64,000 nucleotides of DNA, from positions 62,001-126,000 of the forward strand of contig LLEY01000083.1 of assembly GCA_001414485.1 (NCBI GenBank). Reading direction: 5' to 3'. Under the pieces are notes generated by a model. The model was not told the origin of the DNA and did not search any database. It worked only from the letters and a program-made list of their open reading frames with translations. Below, piece by piece: positions 10,090 to 20,692 of the stretch. The first letter of the stretch is position 1. Each line of letters begins with the position of its first letter. A program made the translations under genes and the position numbers. Source of the DNA: Calycina herbarum (lineage: Eukaryota > Ascomycota > Leotiomycetes > Helotiales > Pezizellaceae).

Positions 10090-10614
10090 GATTGTTGGTA
10101 ATTGTTCTTACTGTTTTTTATAGCTGATGTTGATATTAGTGTTGCAGCTTTTTGTTTGAGAAAAATTGAGCGGGTTTCTAGTTGACATTTTATAACTGAG
10201 GGAATAATCCGAGTTAGAGTTTGTAGTCAAAATATCCTCGAGTGTGACTCTATCCAGTCGAAAGACCCACATCTGAGCCATTCAACCCCCCCCCCCCCCC
10301 CCCCCCCCCCCTGGCACTGTATTTCCGCTTAGAGGGGCCATGAGTAATGTCGGAAACTCTTATTGTGTCATTTTCACTCTCTTACACTGACTAGTACGAC
10401 GAAATCATAGGAGACTACATACTATTTATAGATTTACTCACTTCAAATCATTCGTATCCCATAAAGTTATAATTTCAACTTAGAATATCATTTCTAAGTA
10501 CTAATACTCTATCGTAATCTCCCCAAACATCTAAATCTACTAAACTATGAATACCGTTCGTGGTGTAAAAATTCGGAGATAATATCCCTAACCCGGAAAT
10601 AGAACGTACTGCAT
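10090..10614. other. Spacer between peptide copies 3 and 4
   Basis: AT-rich spacer interrupted by a 26-base run of C (10286-10311). Has the CATCTGAGCCATTCAA block related to the previous spacer and an AAATCTACTAAACTATGAATA block that recurs near 11907-11933. No gene. Confidence 0.5.
10286..10311. repeat. Poly-C tract, 26 bases
   Basis: Uninterrupted run of 26 C on the plus strand between peptide copies 3 and 4. It is the longest homopolymer I noticed in the window. Confidence 0.9.
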
Positions 10615-10863
10615 TTAGTCGTCGCAATACTTTGTACTATATCGGTGATCCCAGCAGACGCAAAAGATAACAGTAGTACACCCATGACTGTAGCCGAACC
10701 ATTTGCCGCGTTTTGCTAGCTTCGGTGTAGCATCGTTTTCTCCCATTGGTTTGCTGAAGCTTTCGGGTTGGATGGTGTTTTTCTTCTCAGAGGGAATGGC
10801 GACAGCTTGGACTGCTAAGCAGAGGAGGGCTATGAAAGCGAATAGAGAGAGGCGGAGGTGCAT
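10615..10863 (-). CDS. Small secreted Cys-rich peptide precursor, array copy 4
   Basis: The shortest copy, 82 residues, single exon. It has only one hydrophobic leader, MHLRLSLFAFIALLCLAVQA, directly followed by the conserved VAIPSEKKNT block, a short pro-region, PKLAKR, and a tail with cysteines C-x5-C-x-C-x9-C. The missing second hydrophobic stretch makes this the cleanest signal-pro-Kex2-peptide layout and shows which leader block is shared by all copies. A TATAAGAAG element on the minus strand is about 113-120 nt before the ATG. Confidence 0.8.
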   Translation of the reverse strand: MHLRLSLFAFIALLCLAVQAVAIPSEKKNTIQPESFSKPMGENDATPKLAKRGKWFGYSHGCTTVIFCVCWDHRYSTKYCDD

Positions 10864-12116
10864 GGTTGTTAGCGGTGGTGGTGGTGGGTGTTGCTGTTTT
10901 GGAGCTGGGTTTGATTGTAGGAATGTTTTCGTTTGTTTGTTTGTTGAAGTTGAGACAAAGAGAGTTCTGGTCGGCTTCTTATACCTGGAGAGTTCCTTGT
11001 CCCAATCTAACGAGAGCGTGAAATTACTTATTACTGGAGGGTATTCCTGAGTAACCTTGAGTATGGTAGAGTAGAGTATAATTAATATGTTCCTTGATGA
11101 ATATATTACTCTGAGTAGTTACTTAGAGTAATAGATTATGAATAGAAGTGATATTCTTGAAAAGTATTAAGCTATATATATGTATATAAATACAAGTGAA
11201 AAGACTACTATAAATAATAAATACATTATCCTTGAGATCCAGTACTCTTTCTTCTCTCTTCATCCTAAAAGATACTAATGTTTAAATATAATTGTTTGTT
11301 TAGAAGACCTTCCTATAAGAGGGCCGGTGCTCTCTCGGTTCTCAAAACAGCGTTACTCAGTAATCTGAGTAATTTAAGGGTAGTTACTCTTGAGTAAACA
11401 AGTGTAACTACCTATTCTATTCATTGTTTACGCGGTAGACGTAATTAATTAGGTCAACTTTCTTTTTACCTTATTAGAAGTTCAGTTTGCTTCGTGAGTA
11501 AAGTATTTTTGATGTTTGTATTTCATAAATCTTATGAGTTCGAGCAGCAAATTCCTAAGTTATTGAGACCAGATAGCAGTGCGAATAAACAAATTTTCTA
11601 GAGTCACAGGAAAAAGAACCAGCAAAGCATCAGAAGTAATCTTTACTTCACAGATGTTGGAGCTACAATGTTCTCAGCAATCCTTCCCTGTCTTGAACTG
11701 CAGTTTTAAGAGATTGTAACAGGTGCAAGTGAAACTTCATAACACCTACTCACTCTCTTAAGTACGTAAGAGAAAGCAAGGACACGATAATAGAATTCTA
11801 AGTTTATCTTATGTAGATTCCATTTTTATATATTTGCGAGATAACCCATGGTGGAACTTGATTTTCAAATACTCATTCTGCATTACAATCTACCCTAATA
11901 TCTAATCAAACTAAACTATGAATATGGTACATTATTGGAAAGTCCTAAAGCATCGAATTATACAGTTTCAACGCGTCTTTGCACAGCTGAGGAATGCCCT
12001 TGCACCAGCATTCTCTCGTTCTATGCGAAATCCCTGGATCTAAATAGACTAGACGAGAATCCAACTAGGCAAAGTATCTAACCATGAGACTAGTCGAATC
12101 ATAGGCTCCATGTTTC
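10864..12116. other. 1.25-kb AT-rich spacer between peptide copies 4 and 5
   Basis: No gene found. The part 11040-11400 is dense in GAGTAA and its complement TTACTC in both orientations, including an imperfect palindrome at 11105-11132. A short block at 11907-11933 (TAAACTATGAATA) matches the spacer before copy 4. There may once have been another peptide copy here, but I see no remaining coding trace. Confidence 0.45.
11105..11132. repeat. Imperfect palindrome of TTACTC/GAGTAA
   Basis: The 28-nt stretch reads ATTACTCTGAGTA, a short centre, then TTACTTAGAGTAAT, which can pair almost completely with the first half. It lies inside a wider zone rich in the same hexamer. Confidence 0.6.
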
Positions 12117-12410
12117 CTAGCTACAATTATTCCCTGAACCATCGGAACATTTGCATTTTCCGAAGGCTTTGCAAGCCCGCCAGCGTGATCGTACTGCGAG
12201 CGTTGGTGGAGCCTTGGCCTCGACGAGTTTTTTGCGATCATTTTCGGGAATTGTTGCGTGTCTGTGCTTGCTTGGGATAGCTGCAGCTTGAACTGCTGGA
12301 CAGACGAGAGAGGATGTTGTGAGGAGTGCTGTGGTGAGGGTATAAGGGTTGTAAGCGAGGGTTGGTGAGACGAGGCCTAGGAAGACGAGGAGGAGGTGAG
12401 ATAGATGCAT
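12117..12410 (-). CDS. Small secreted Cys-rich peptide precursor, array copy 5
   Basis: A 97-residue single-exon frame. Signal sequence MHLSHLLLVFLGLVSPTLA, a second hydrophobic segment ending VQAAAIPSK, a basic/polar pro-region and a C-terminal tail with cysteines C-x5-C-x-C-x7-C (CKAFGKCKC core). At the Kex2 position the copy has LAVR instead of LAKR, so the dibasic site is changed, as in copy 1. The tail is rich in Lys and Arg. A TATAAAAAGACTC element (12511-12523, minus strand) lies about 100-113 nt before the ATG. Confidence 0.77.
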   Translation of the reverse strand: MHLSHLLLVFLGLVSPTLAYNPYTLTTALLTTSSLVCPAVQAAAIPSKHRHATIPENDRKKLVEAKAPPTLAVRSRWRACKAFGKCKCSDGSGNNCS

Positions 12411-13161
12411 GGTTGCTGATGGATTTCTTGGTTTGTAAAGGCTGAGTTTGGCAGCGATGCTGTTGTGTGTTTGAAGTGGAGGAGAAAGAGTAGAAGAGTG
12501 TGGTTTCTGGGAGTCTTTTTATACTTCGTCCTTCTGGATGATTCACAACTCGCTATCTTTACGTCGTGACAAACTGAGTAAATTTCTTGTGAGTAAGTCC
12601 GAATTGGGTGTGACAAATGGCATGAAGCTCACAGTACTGAAACCCTACACAGGAGTCACTTGCACTATACACCAGGCCGAGTTACTTTAAGTGAGTAATT
12701 GCACACTGAAATGTATATTTCTCTCACTCTACCTACAACACCATCTTGTGTAATACGTAGTTGAGAATAATCGGGAAGGCAGTGTGCTCTGGGTTTACTT
12801 GGAAACGAGGCCCGGCTAAAAGATCTACCTTATTTCAAACTCGAGGAGTCAACAAATGTCTAGAAATACGGGAGTGAGACAGGACTCGGTATTTCGGGTA
12901 GCAAGGGGGCCGAAAGGCTGAATGTTTTGCAGGGGCTACTAGTACTCGGCAAGTGGCCCGGAAGATCGTGCCGGACCCCGCGTCGGCTTCTCCAGCGTCT
13001 TCTTTCCCTGGAACTCTCACCAATTCCTCCTCGAAGCAAAACAAGAACACCCTCAATTCTCTCCAACATACAACACCCGGGCTCAGACGATCGTGCCCGT
13101 ATCCGCGAGCTGCCACGGCCTACTAGAATCGCGCATGCTTTTCATCCACCAAAGCAATTCA
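12411..13161. other. Divergent promoter region, 12411-13161
   Basis: Separates the minus-strand peptide array from the plus-strand Zn2Cys6 gene. The part near 12900-13100 is GC-richer and gives open frames in several phases without recognisable content. Probably the 5' leader of the regulator gene. Confidence 0.4.
12511..12523 (-). promoter_or_regulatory. TATA box of peptide gene copy 5
   Basis: GTATAAAAAGACTC on the minus strand; matches the element before copy 1 in sequence and spacing. Confidence 0.45.
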
Positions 13162-15318
13162 ATGTCGGCCAGAAAGCGCGTGTCGCAAGCCTGCAAGCTC
13201 TGTGAGTAGTATACATATCCTAGCCTGCGCGCAAACCCTCGCTGTCGCTGTACATTTACTGACCTACCGTATGTTGAAAAGGCGCGGCGAAGAAAGTCAA
13301 ATGCGACGGAACTTTACCCAAGTGCGGGCCATGCCTGATTCGAAATGAAGAATGTTCGTACGGAATATCCAAGAGACGGTTAGTTGAAGAAGGCCAAGGC
13401 AAACACCACGCGACGAGATTTATATATTTGCAATTGGCTAACCAAGATATCTTTGGGATATAGGAGGAACTTCTACACACCACCATCAAACTCGGCAGCC
13501 TCTCCGGACTCCCAATCGAGGTCTCTTAACAATCTCTCCCTCCCTCCTCCTGGGGCCCCCTCATTCTCCCACTTCATACCCCCAAATGGCGCACCACTTC
13601 CACACATCGCCCGTCGCCCACGAAGCCCAACCTTAGCCATTTCGCCAGATGCATCGAAGAGATTATTTCAGGTCTATTTTGCTAGCATACATCCCATGTG
13701 GCCTCTTCTATACAAACCCTTATATACCTCGCTCGACTACACCTATCCTTCTCCTGGTATACCGGAAGCTTTGGTCGTGGCAATATTCGCGATTGCTTCC
13801 TGCGTCGACCGAGCGGATGATCCGGGACCAGATTCCGGACATGCCTCTTCAAACAATTATCCGGAGCCGCAAGTATTCCTCGAGGAGGCTTTGAATCTCA
13901 TCCAACAAGCGCCAGGCGAAGACCGCTCTCGCAGAATGTTGAATGCCCTTGTACCCTCAATTTCAACTTGTCAGGTGCTCGTTATATTAGCTCTCCAGCA
14001 ACATGGTGTTGCCGAATACTCCCGTGCTGCCATGTTGTGTAGCCTTGCATCCGCCATGGCCATTGAATTACAATTGCACCGAGTGTACGAGCCGAATGAA
14101 CCCGTTGAGCGCGAGATCAGATCCCGACTTTGGTGGAACCTCTATATCCTCGAAAAGATGATTTCTGGTGAACAAGGCCGCCCAATCCTCCTTCGAGTCG
14201 AAGAGTCCGACTGCCCTTGGCCTTCGACATCAGAATCCGACGAATTTGAACTGATGCCCATCCAGGCGCCGTCTCATCAGTCCAATGGTTCAGGCCGAAG
14301 TAATCCTTCAGTCAAAATGCAAACCATGTCTGGTCTCCATACGACCATTACATTGTCGATGATAATGGAGCGTATTTTCCGTGAGATATATGGGCTTGCG
14401 GCCCGAAAGAACATCCGAGATGACCAAGCAGCAGGCGAGCGGAATAGAATACAGTTGCTTCAACAGTTACGGAAATGGGAAAGTGATTTGGAAGCCTCGC
14501 CATTGAGATTGGATCTCGAGAATTTGACATCTGTACCTGCTGCAATCACGAATGTTGTTATGTCAGTACAATCAACCCTGTGTCAGACCCTCAAATGCTA
14601 ACATTAACGTTGCAGAATGCTTACGGGAGTCATAATGTGCAACCGCCCGTTCATTCTTCGCTGGAGACCGGGACGATCCGATGTACCCTTTAACGGTCAC
14701 GAGGAGAACCCCTTCGATATTTGTCTTCAAGCTGCAAACAATATGTGTAGCATTTTAGAAAAGTATCTAGAGCGTTTGTCATGGTGGCCATGTGATATGG
14801 TGTTTAGTGTATTTGTTGCTGCAACTATCCTTTTACATCATTCCAAACAGGCAAGTGGCGAGGTAGCAGCGGAGACAAAACGACGTTTGAAGCTCTGTAT
14901 TCATTGGCTTTCGGTTCTTGGAAAGAGTTGGAAGACCGCTGGGGCGAGACAACAGCTACTTACTGATTGTATGTACATCCAAGCTTATGTTATTTTATCA
15001 GACGTACTAATTTTTTCAGTGTTTGATCTGCCGCAATCATTCCAGCAAACCCCCACCAAGGATGTTCGGTTCCAGCCTCCTCTAAATACTATTCAAAGCA
15101 TTGCTCAGCAACAACCAGCTAGCCATTTGACACCCATCCCACCACCAAATAACCAACTTCATCCACCCGGAACGAACACAACTGGATCCAATAGCAAGGA
15201 TAATTGGTCTTTTTTGGCAGAATTCGGCGATTCTACGGATCAATTCTACTCGTGGGATGTCGAACTTCGAAATTTGCTCAATGCAGAGAATAGGTTGGAT
15301 GGATTTACCTTTACCTGA
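13162..15318 (+). CDS. Zn2Cys6 fungal transcription factor with fungal_trans domain
   Basis: Five exons: 13162-13201, 13282-13378, 13464-14561, 14616-14968 and 15020-15318, about 628 residues. Splicing exon 1 to 2 creates a perfect binuclear zinc cluster, C-x2-C-x6-C-x6-C-x2-C-x6-C (CKLCAAKKVKC, then CGPC and EECSYG), preceded by the basic MSARKRVSQA. The middle carries the fungal-specific regulatory domain (YFASIHPMWPLLYKPLY..., later EREIRSRLWWNLYILEKM and CNRPFILRW). The last intron (14969-15019) has a GTATGT donor, TACTAAT branch and TTTTTTCAG end. It is a multiple of three, so retention would keep the frame. The gene lies next to a permease relic and an amine oxidase, so control of amine use is a reasonable guess. 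The secretory peptides upstream are another possible target. Confidence 0.88.
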
Positions 15319-15475
15319 ACAGCCATTGTGTTTCTCCTTCAGCAACACGACAAGACCGGAAGGGTCAACACCTTTCTGGTTTACACGGCGTAGGAAATGG
15401 TATCTCTCTACCTGCATTAATGGCTGCATATCTGGACAAAAGAGTTTGCAATTCGCTATATACGAATATATGGCT

Positions 15476-17346
15476 TTACGAAATACATAACAATCTAATC
15501 ATCTTGACGGTTGGCCCGGCATATCCGTGTCTCCCAAAAAAGACAAAGTAGAGGAGTCCGAAAACCATCCAGCCGCTCAAGACAACTGTAGAATAATTCA
15601 TATTTTGGGGAGTTACTGGTTGGAGACCTGGAAACGAGCAGAGTACAGTAGCAAGGGCCAGCCAGGCTATTGCGACGAGGTTGACGATGAGGCCTAGAGT
15701 ACGGCCCATTTTCCAGAGTCCAAATTGTTTGTCGCTGAGATTAATTCTCCCGTGTACCACCATGTAAACGATTGGTACGAGGTAGGAGCCGTACATGCCC
15801 AAAACCTGTATCAGAAATCTTGTGTCAGCATTTGCATTTCCCAGAGCTTATATACATGTATATGATCGTGGGGTCAAAGTAAAAGGGGAGATTTGATGTA
15901 AGATGGAATTTCACTTACAGACATGGACAATATGGCATTGAAAGCAGTCGAATTCCCAAGATAGATCAAGCCGAGAAGCATTTGAAGAACAGTAATCAAC
16001 AAGACCGATCTAACGGGGATATACAAATTAGTATCTACCTCCTTGAAAAATCTAGAGAGGAGCCGCGTCGTCTCTCGCGAAGGCCCAGTAAGTTCGCGAT
16101 GTTGATGTTAGGGCTGCGCAGTTTCCGAAGATGGCGGTGAAGTTTATTAGTAACACTATGAGGGTTGCCCCTATTTGGCTTTTTGTTACGTCGAGGAAGA
16201 GTTGGATGAAGGGGGAGCCGGTTGGGGAGGCGACGAGGTCGTTTAGGTCGCCGAGGGAGAAGAGGAGCATGAGGGCCCAGGCTAGGCCTATTATTCCGTT
16301 TAAAACGACGCTTCCGACCATGGCTCGCGGGATGTTCAACGCGGGTTGGTGCATTTCTTCGGCCATGTGGGAGGTTGCGTCGTAGCCAAGGAAAGGGTAG
16401 ACTGCGCTGAGAAGTCCTGTGTTGGAGATGGTTAGGAGGGTCTAGAAGAAAGGGAGTTGGCAGGATGCGAAGATGGTTACACTCACCAGCGAGCCAACTC
16501 ACTCCGTCGTTGCTCCATCCACTTGTATTACTGAACTCGACGAATACATAATGAGCATCGTGTTTTGGCGCCATTACACCCAAGACAACCAAGAACGCGA
16601 AGAAGGCAACGATGTGAAAGATTCCTATTGTTGGTAGCTCTTTCTATCTTCTTTCCCTCTTCTTTCCTCGGTTTTCTTCAAACTCACCAGCAACCATATT
16701 ACTCGCCGGCAAAATCTTACTCCCCCAAATATTCACAGCAGCAGAATACAACAAGGCCAACCAGCAAAACATTCCCTGCCATCGCTCCGGCACATACGAA
16801 TCAGGATGGTTCAAAGTGATGAGAGCTTGGAGTTGCAGACCGGCTGCGAATGCGGCGCTAGCTGTGAATACTATTTGGCCGCCTATGGATATCCAGCCTG
16901 TTGTCCAGGAGGCGTATATTTTCTGAGATGGTGGGGCGAACGGAAAACCCAGTGGTATTGGCCACCGGGGGGTTGGGATTATTGATGCTATTTTTCCTAG
17001 GGAACAGGCGATTGCTATTGAGGCGATGAAGGAGATGAGGTAGTTGTAGAAGAAGCAGGGGCCTCCGCCGTTTATTAGGGCTGAGGCTGCTACGGATGTT
17101 GCTTTGGTGAGGAGTCAGTGTTTTGTTCTCGTTTACTGAGAAGAAAAGGGGGAGGCGAGGATGGAACGAACCGGCTTCCCATGTTACCATCAGGGCGAGA
17201 CATAGTGCTCCAAGAGATCAGACTGAGAAGTCTTGTCGGAGGACTTCTTCGACTTGTCATGTCGATTGATGGATCTCTTCATCGTTTTTGGTTGAGGATG
17301 AGATATCCATTTGTGCCTTTTCGGGATTTGCATTCATGTCTTCCAT
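15476..17346 (-). pseudogene. Amino-acid/polyamine/choline-type permease (APC superfamily), inactivated
   Basis: The whole permease can be followed from the ATG at 17346 to the stop at 15476 (about 510 residues, 12 hydrophobic segments). Recognisable parts are LALMVTWEAG, ALINGGGPCFFYNYL, LGKIASIIPT, YPFLGYDATSHMAEEM, TSTSRTYWAFARDDAAP and the last two-segment exon. Lesions: in-frame TGA at 17257-17259 (codon 30) and at 17218-17220 (codon 43, where the family has Trp); frame loss and recovery between the six-G run at 16967-16972 and about 16940, which destroys the usual GGQYHW motif; and a frame break with TAG at 16052-16054 just after the AFARD motif. Introns lie near 17106-17174, 16625-16690, 16425-16490 and 15805-15920. 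A downstream start at the ATG near 17190 would avoid the two TGAs but not the later breaks. Confidence 0.82.
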
Positions 17347-18141
17347 TGTTTGGGCAGAGGAAAGTTCGAATAAGCGAGGGGTTGACGATGTGACAATTTT
17401 TGCAATTTGCTCGATTACCAGAAATACAACACGACAACGATTTTTGTTACAAGAGTATTTGCCTTCGATATCTATACACCATACTCCCTACCGCCCTGCC
17501 CTGCCCGACGCCTTACCGTGATTGCGGCTTCTTTCCATGTTTCGCGTATCTATGATTTTCTCTTGGGGATTGATAACGATATCTTGGAGTTTAGTCAGTA
17601 AATTGCGACGACAGTGCAACCATCGTGTATTATGCACCTTCATAATGCACGGTTAATGTACGGGCAGCAGCCGGGTAGTAGGATAGGTTCCGGGTAGGGT
17701 CGACAATTCCGAAAGCTTGATAGAAAATTGATACCGGGAGCGGGAGTGGGATTACACTTACCCGCGATTAGATATGACTTTCCCCGGTGATTATTTTCTT
17801 CGTCATCGAGGGGTTTGGCGGGAAAATATTTGTTTCGCGGATGACTTTTTAAATGTCCAATAGGGAGGCTTGGGCTTTATCATTGCTATGCTATGTATTT
17901 TAGGGGTCCATTCATTCAGTCAACAAGCATCACAACCCCACGATCCTAATACCCGACTTCCGGTCGGCTGGACCTACCCCTTCCGGATCCCAACCCCTCC
18001 TCAGATCGGAATTCGGGAGTGAATAGTTCCATTAGCGTTGTACCAAGTGAGATATATAAGAAATCCCCTCACCTTACATCTTGGATTATTCAACCTGCAA
18101 ACCACCTCAACTCCTTCATCTCCTTCCTTTCGACCCGAAGT
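17347..18141. promoter_or_regulatory. Divergent promoter between permease relic and amine oxidase
   Basis: About 800 bp between head-to-head genes. A TATATAAG at about 18053-18060 is some 85 nt before the amine oxidase ATG. Several WGATA-like sites are present, for example GAGATATATA near 18050 and GATAACGATATC near 17571, but this is weak evidence for nitrogen (AreA/GATA) control. A CCGGGTAG/CCGGAT-rich patch at about 17670-17990 may hold zinc-cluster sites. Confidence 0.4.
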
Positions 18142-20323
18142 ATGCAACTACCCCACACCGCTACAGCCAGTGACGACATGGAGAACCTCAAAATCTCAGA
18201 ACGTATCCCCCACCCTCTCGAACAGCTTTCGGTTGCAGAAGCGAGTGTAGCACGAGATGTTATTCTTGGTGGTCATTCCAAAACCGTGATTGATTTCCGA
18301 ACAATTTGTCTTGAGGAGCCGGCTAAAGCGCAACTTCAACCTTTTCTCGATGCCGAGAGTGAAGGAAGTTCGAAGATTGAATTTCCACGACCGGCAAGAC
18401 TCGCTAGAGTTGCTTATGATGTTGTTGGAGAGAATAAGACATATGCGTTTTATGAGTCGATCGTTGATATCAATGAGAGAAAGATTGTTGCGCAGGAGTT
18501 GATTGATGCTAAACATCAAGCTCCACTTACTTTGTATGTATTTATTCCCAACTCCACGTGATAATCATTAACAATTTATAGGGGGGAATTCGATGAATTC
18601 GTCGACGCAGTATGGCAATCCAAGCTCTTCAAAGATGCAGTCGCAGAATTCAACATCCCTGATGGTTTCGACGTTATTGTCGAACCGTGGCCTTACGGAG
18701 GACGAGATCTCGAGGATGAAGATAAGCGATACTTCCAAGGACTATGCTTTGCACAGGATAAACGGATCGGGAACCCAGATTCTAACTTTTACGCTTATCC
18801 CCTTCCCCTGATTCCAATTCTCGACGCGAGAGCAAAGGAGATTATCAGAATTGATCGTCTAGGTACTGGGGGGAAGGAAGATTTACTCGCCACGGGAACT
18901 CACGCTAAGGATATCATTGCGCATTGCAAGAATTCTGAGTATGTTCCTGAACTTTTGCCAAACGGAACGAGGAAGGATTTGAAGCCATTGAATGTTGTGC
19001 AGCCGGATGGTCCTTCTTTTACTATCACCGATGAGTCGCTTGTTGAGTGGCAGAAGTGGAGATTCAGAGTCGGTTTCAATCATCGAGAGGGTGCTACTAT
19101 CCACGATGTTCGATATGATGGGAGAAGTGTCATGTACAGATTGGCTATTTCCGAGATGGTAAGTTTCCCACTTGGGTATCTTTTGTTTATGCTAATTTCA
19201 CTATCAGACTGTTCCCTATGCGGATGCTCGTGCTCCGTTCCATCGCAAGCAGGCTTTCGACTTTGGGGATGGTGGTGCTGGAAGTTGTGCCAATAATTTG
19301 GAGCTTGGATGTGACTGCTTGGGACACATCAAGTATTTCAACACCACAGACACCAAAACCGATGGAACTGTCAAGGTGAGCCCTAATGTTGTCTGCCTCC
19401 ACGAGCAGGACAATGGTATCGCTTGGAAGCATACCAACTGGAGAACTGGTCGTGCTGTTGTCACTAGACACCGCGAACTCGTTGTTCAATTTATTATCAC
19501 TCTCGCCAACTACGAGTACATCTTCGCCTACAAATTCGATCAGTCCGGGGGTATCATGGTCGAAACCCGAGCAACCGGAATTGTCAGTGTCGTCAACATC
19601 GATCCCGGAAAGACCTCTTATTACGGAAACGTTGTCTCGCCAGGAGCAATGGCCCAAAATCACCAACATATCTTCGCCGTCCGAATCGACCCAGCCGTGG
19701 ACGGAACAAACAACTCAGTTATCATTGAAGAATCTCATCCTGTCCCATTCTCACCAGAACGAAACCCAGCCGGTAACCTCTACGAGATTATCCAAACACC
19801 CGTCACTACCTCCCAAGGATTCGATGCTGCCCCACACAACAACCGAATCGTCCGAATCATCAACCCGGACAAAAAGAATCCAATCAGCGGAAAGCCCGTA
19901 TCCTACAAATTCCAGCCCCCAGCAACACAGAAACTCCTCGCCCAACCAGGATCAATCCAAAGCCGTCGTGCTCAATTCACAAACCACCATGTCTGGGTAA
20001 CAAAATACAAAGACCAAGAGCTCTACGCTGGCGGTCGCTATACCCTTCAATCACAAGATGAAATTGATGGTGTCACTGATGCTGCGAAGAGAGGAGACAA
20101 TGTTTACAATACCGATTTGGTACTTTGGAGTGTGTTTGGACTTACGCATAATCCTAGAGTTGAGGATTGGCCGGTTATGCCGGTAGAGATCTTCCAGTTG
20201 CATTTCAAGCCTAGTGATTTCTTTGAGGCGAATCCTAGTATTGATGTCCCTAGTAACAATAACTTGACGAGTGTGTTGGATAAACAAGGGAAGGGGGAGG
20301 AGAAGGACAGTTGTTGTAAGTGA
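18142..20323 (+). CDS. Copper amine oxidase (primary-amine oxidase)
   Basis: Oxidises primary amines to aldehyde, ammonia and H2O2. Three exons, 18142-18533, 18582-19158 and 19208-20323, encode about 694 residues, normal for fungal enzymes. The topaquinone motif LANYEY places the precursor Tyr near residue 425. The proton-abstracting Asp is expected in KQAFDFG near residue 341. Copper ligands are the HQH pair near 475/477 (QNHQHIF) and a third His in TNHHVW near 583. N2 and N3 domains precede (LSVAEASVARDVI, VGFNHREGATIHDVRYDGR). No signal peptide is seen, so a cytosolic or peroxisomal enzyme is likely. The C-terminus ends CCK and not a clear PTS1 tripeptide. I chose the ATG at 18142; the open frame further upstream lacks an ATG. 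Neighbouring regulator and broken permease suggest an amine-utilisation module. Confidence 0.95.
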
Positions 20324-20692
20324 GTCGTTGGGTATGTAAGGATTGGAAAAATTGGAGTTTGGTGCTTTGGAGTTCACTGTTACCTGGGTATGGGACTAGG
20401 TAGAATTGAAACTGCCATTTTTATTGAAGTGGCTCCGCGGCATGTGAATTTGTACGGCTAAGTTCATCCTCTCAAGTGAGCAAGCGTTCAATTCAAGACG
20501 ACTGTGTGGAATTTACCAGCTTTTGCACTTGCCCACAGTACACTTTCTCAGCATGAGTTCCCATTAGCGAGAGGCTGCTTGACAATTGAGGCCCAGAAGT
20601 AGTCTTGAAATCCTTAGTCAAAAGGGAACCAACCCCCGCTGGGAGTTTTAAGCGCGTCGGTAAATCACTCCAGCATTCGTGGCTAATCAGTG
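20324..20692. other. Convergent 3' region, 20324-20692
   Basis: Tail-to-tail spacer between amine oxidase and the NRPS-like gene. No coding sequence or clear terminator signal seen. Confidence 0.4.

Noticed and set aside
12835..13205. Overlapping open frames on both strands before the zinc-cluster gene
   Set aside because: GC-rich leader region; no motif, and the true start at 13162 uses another frame.
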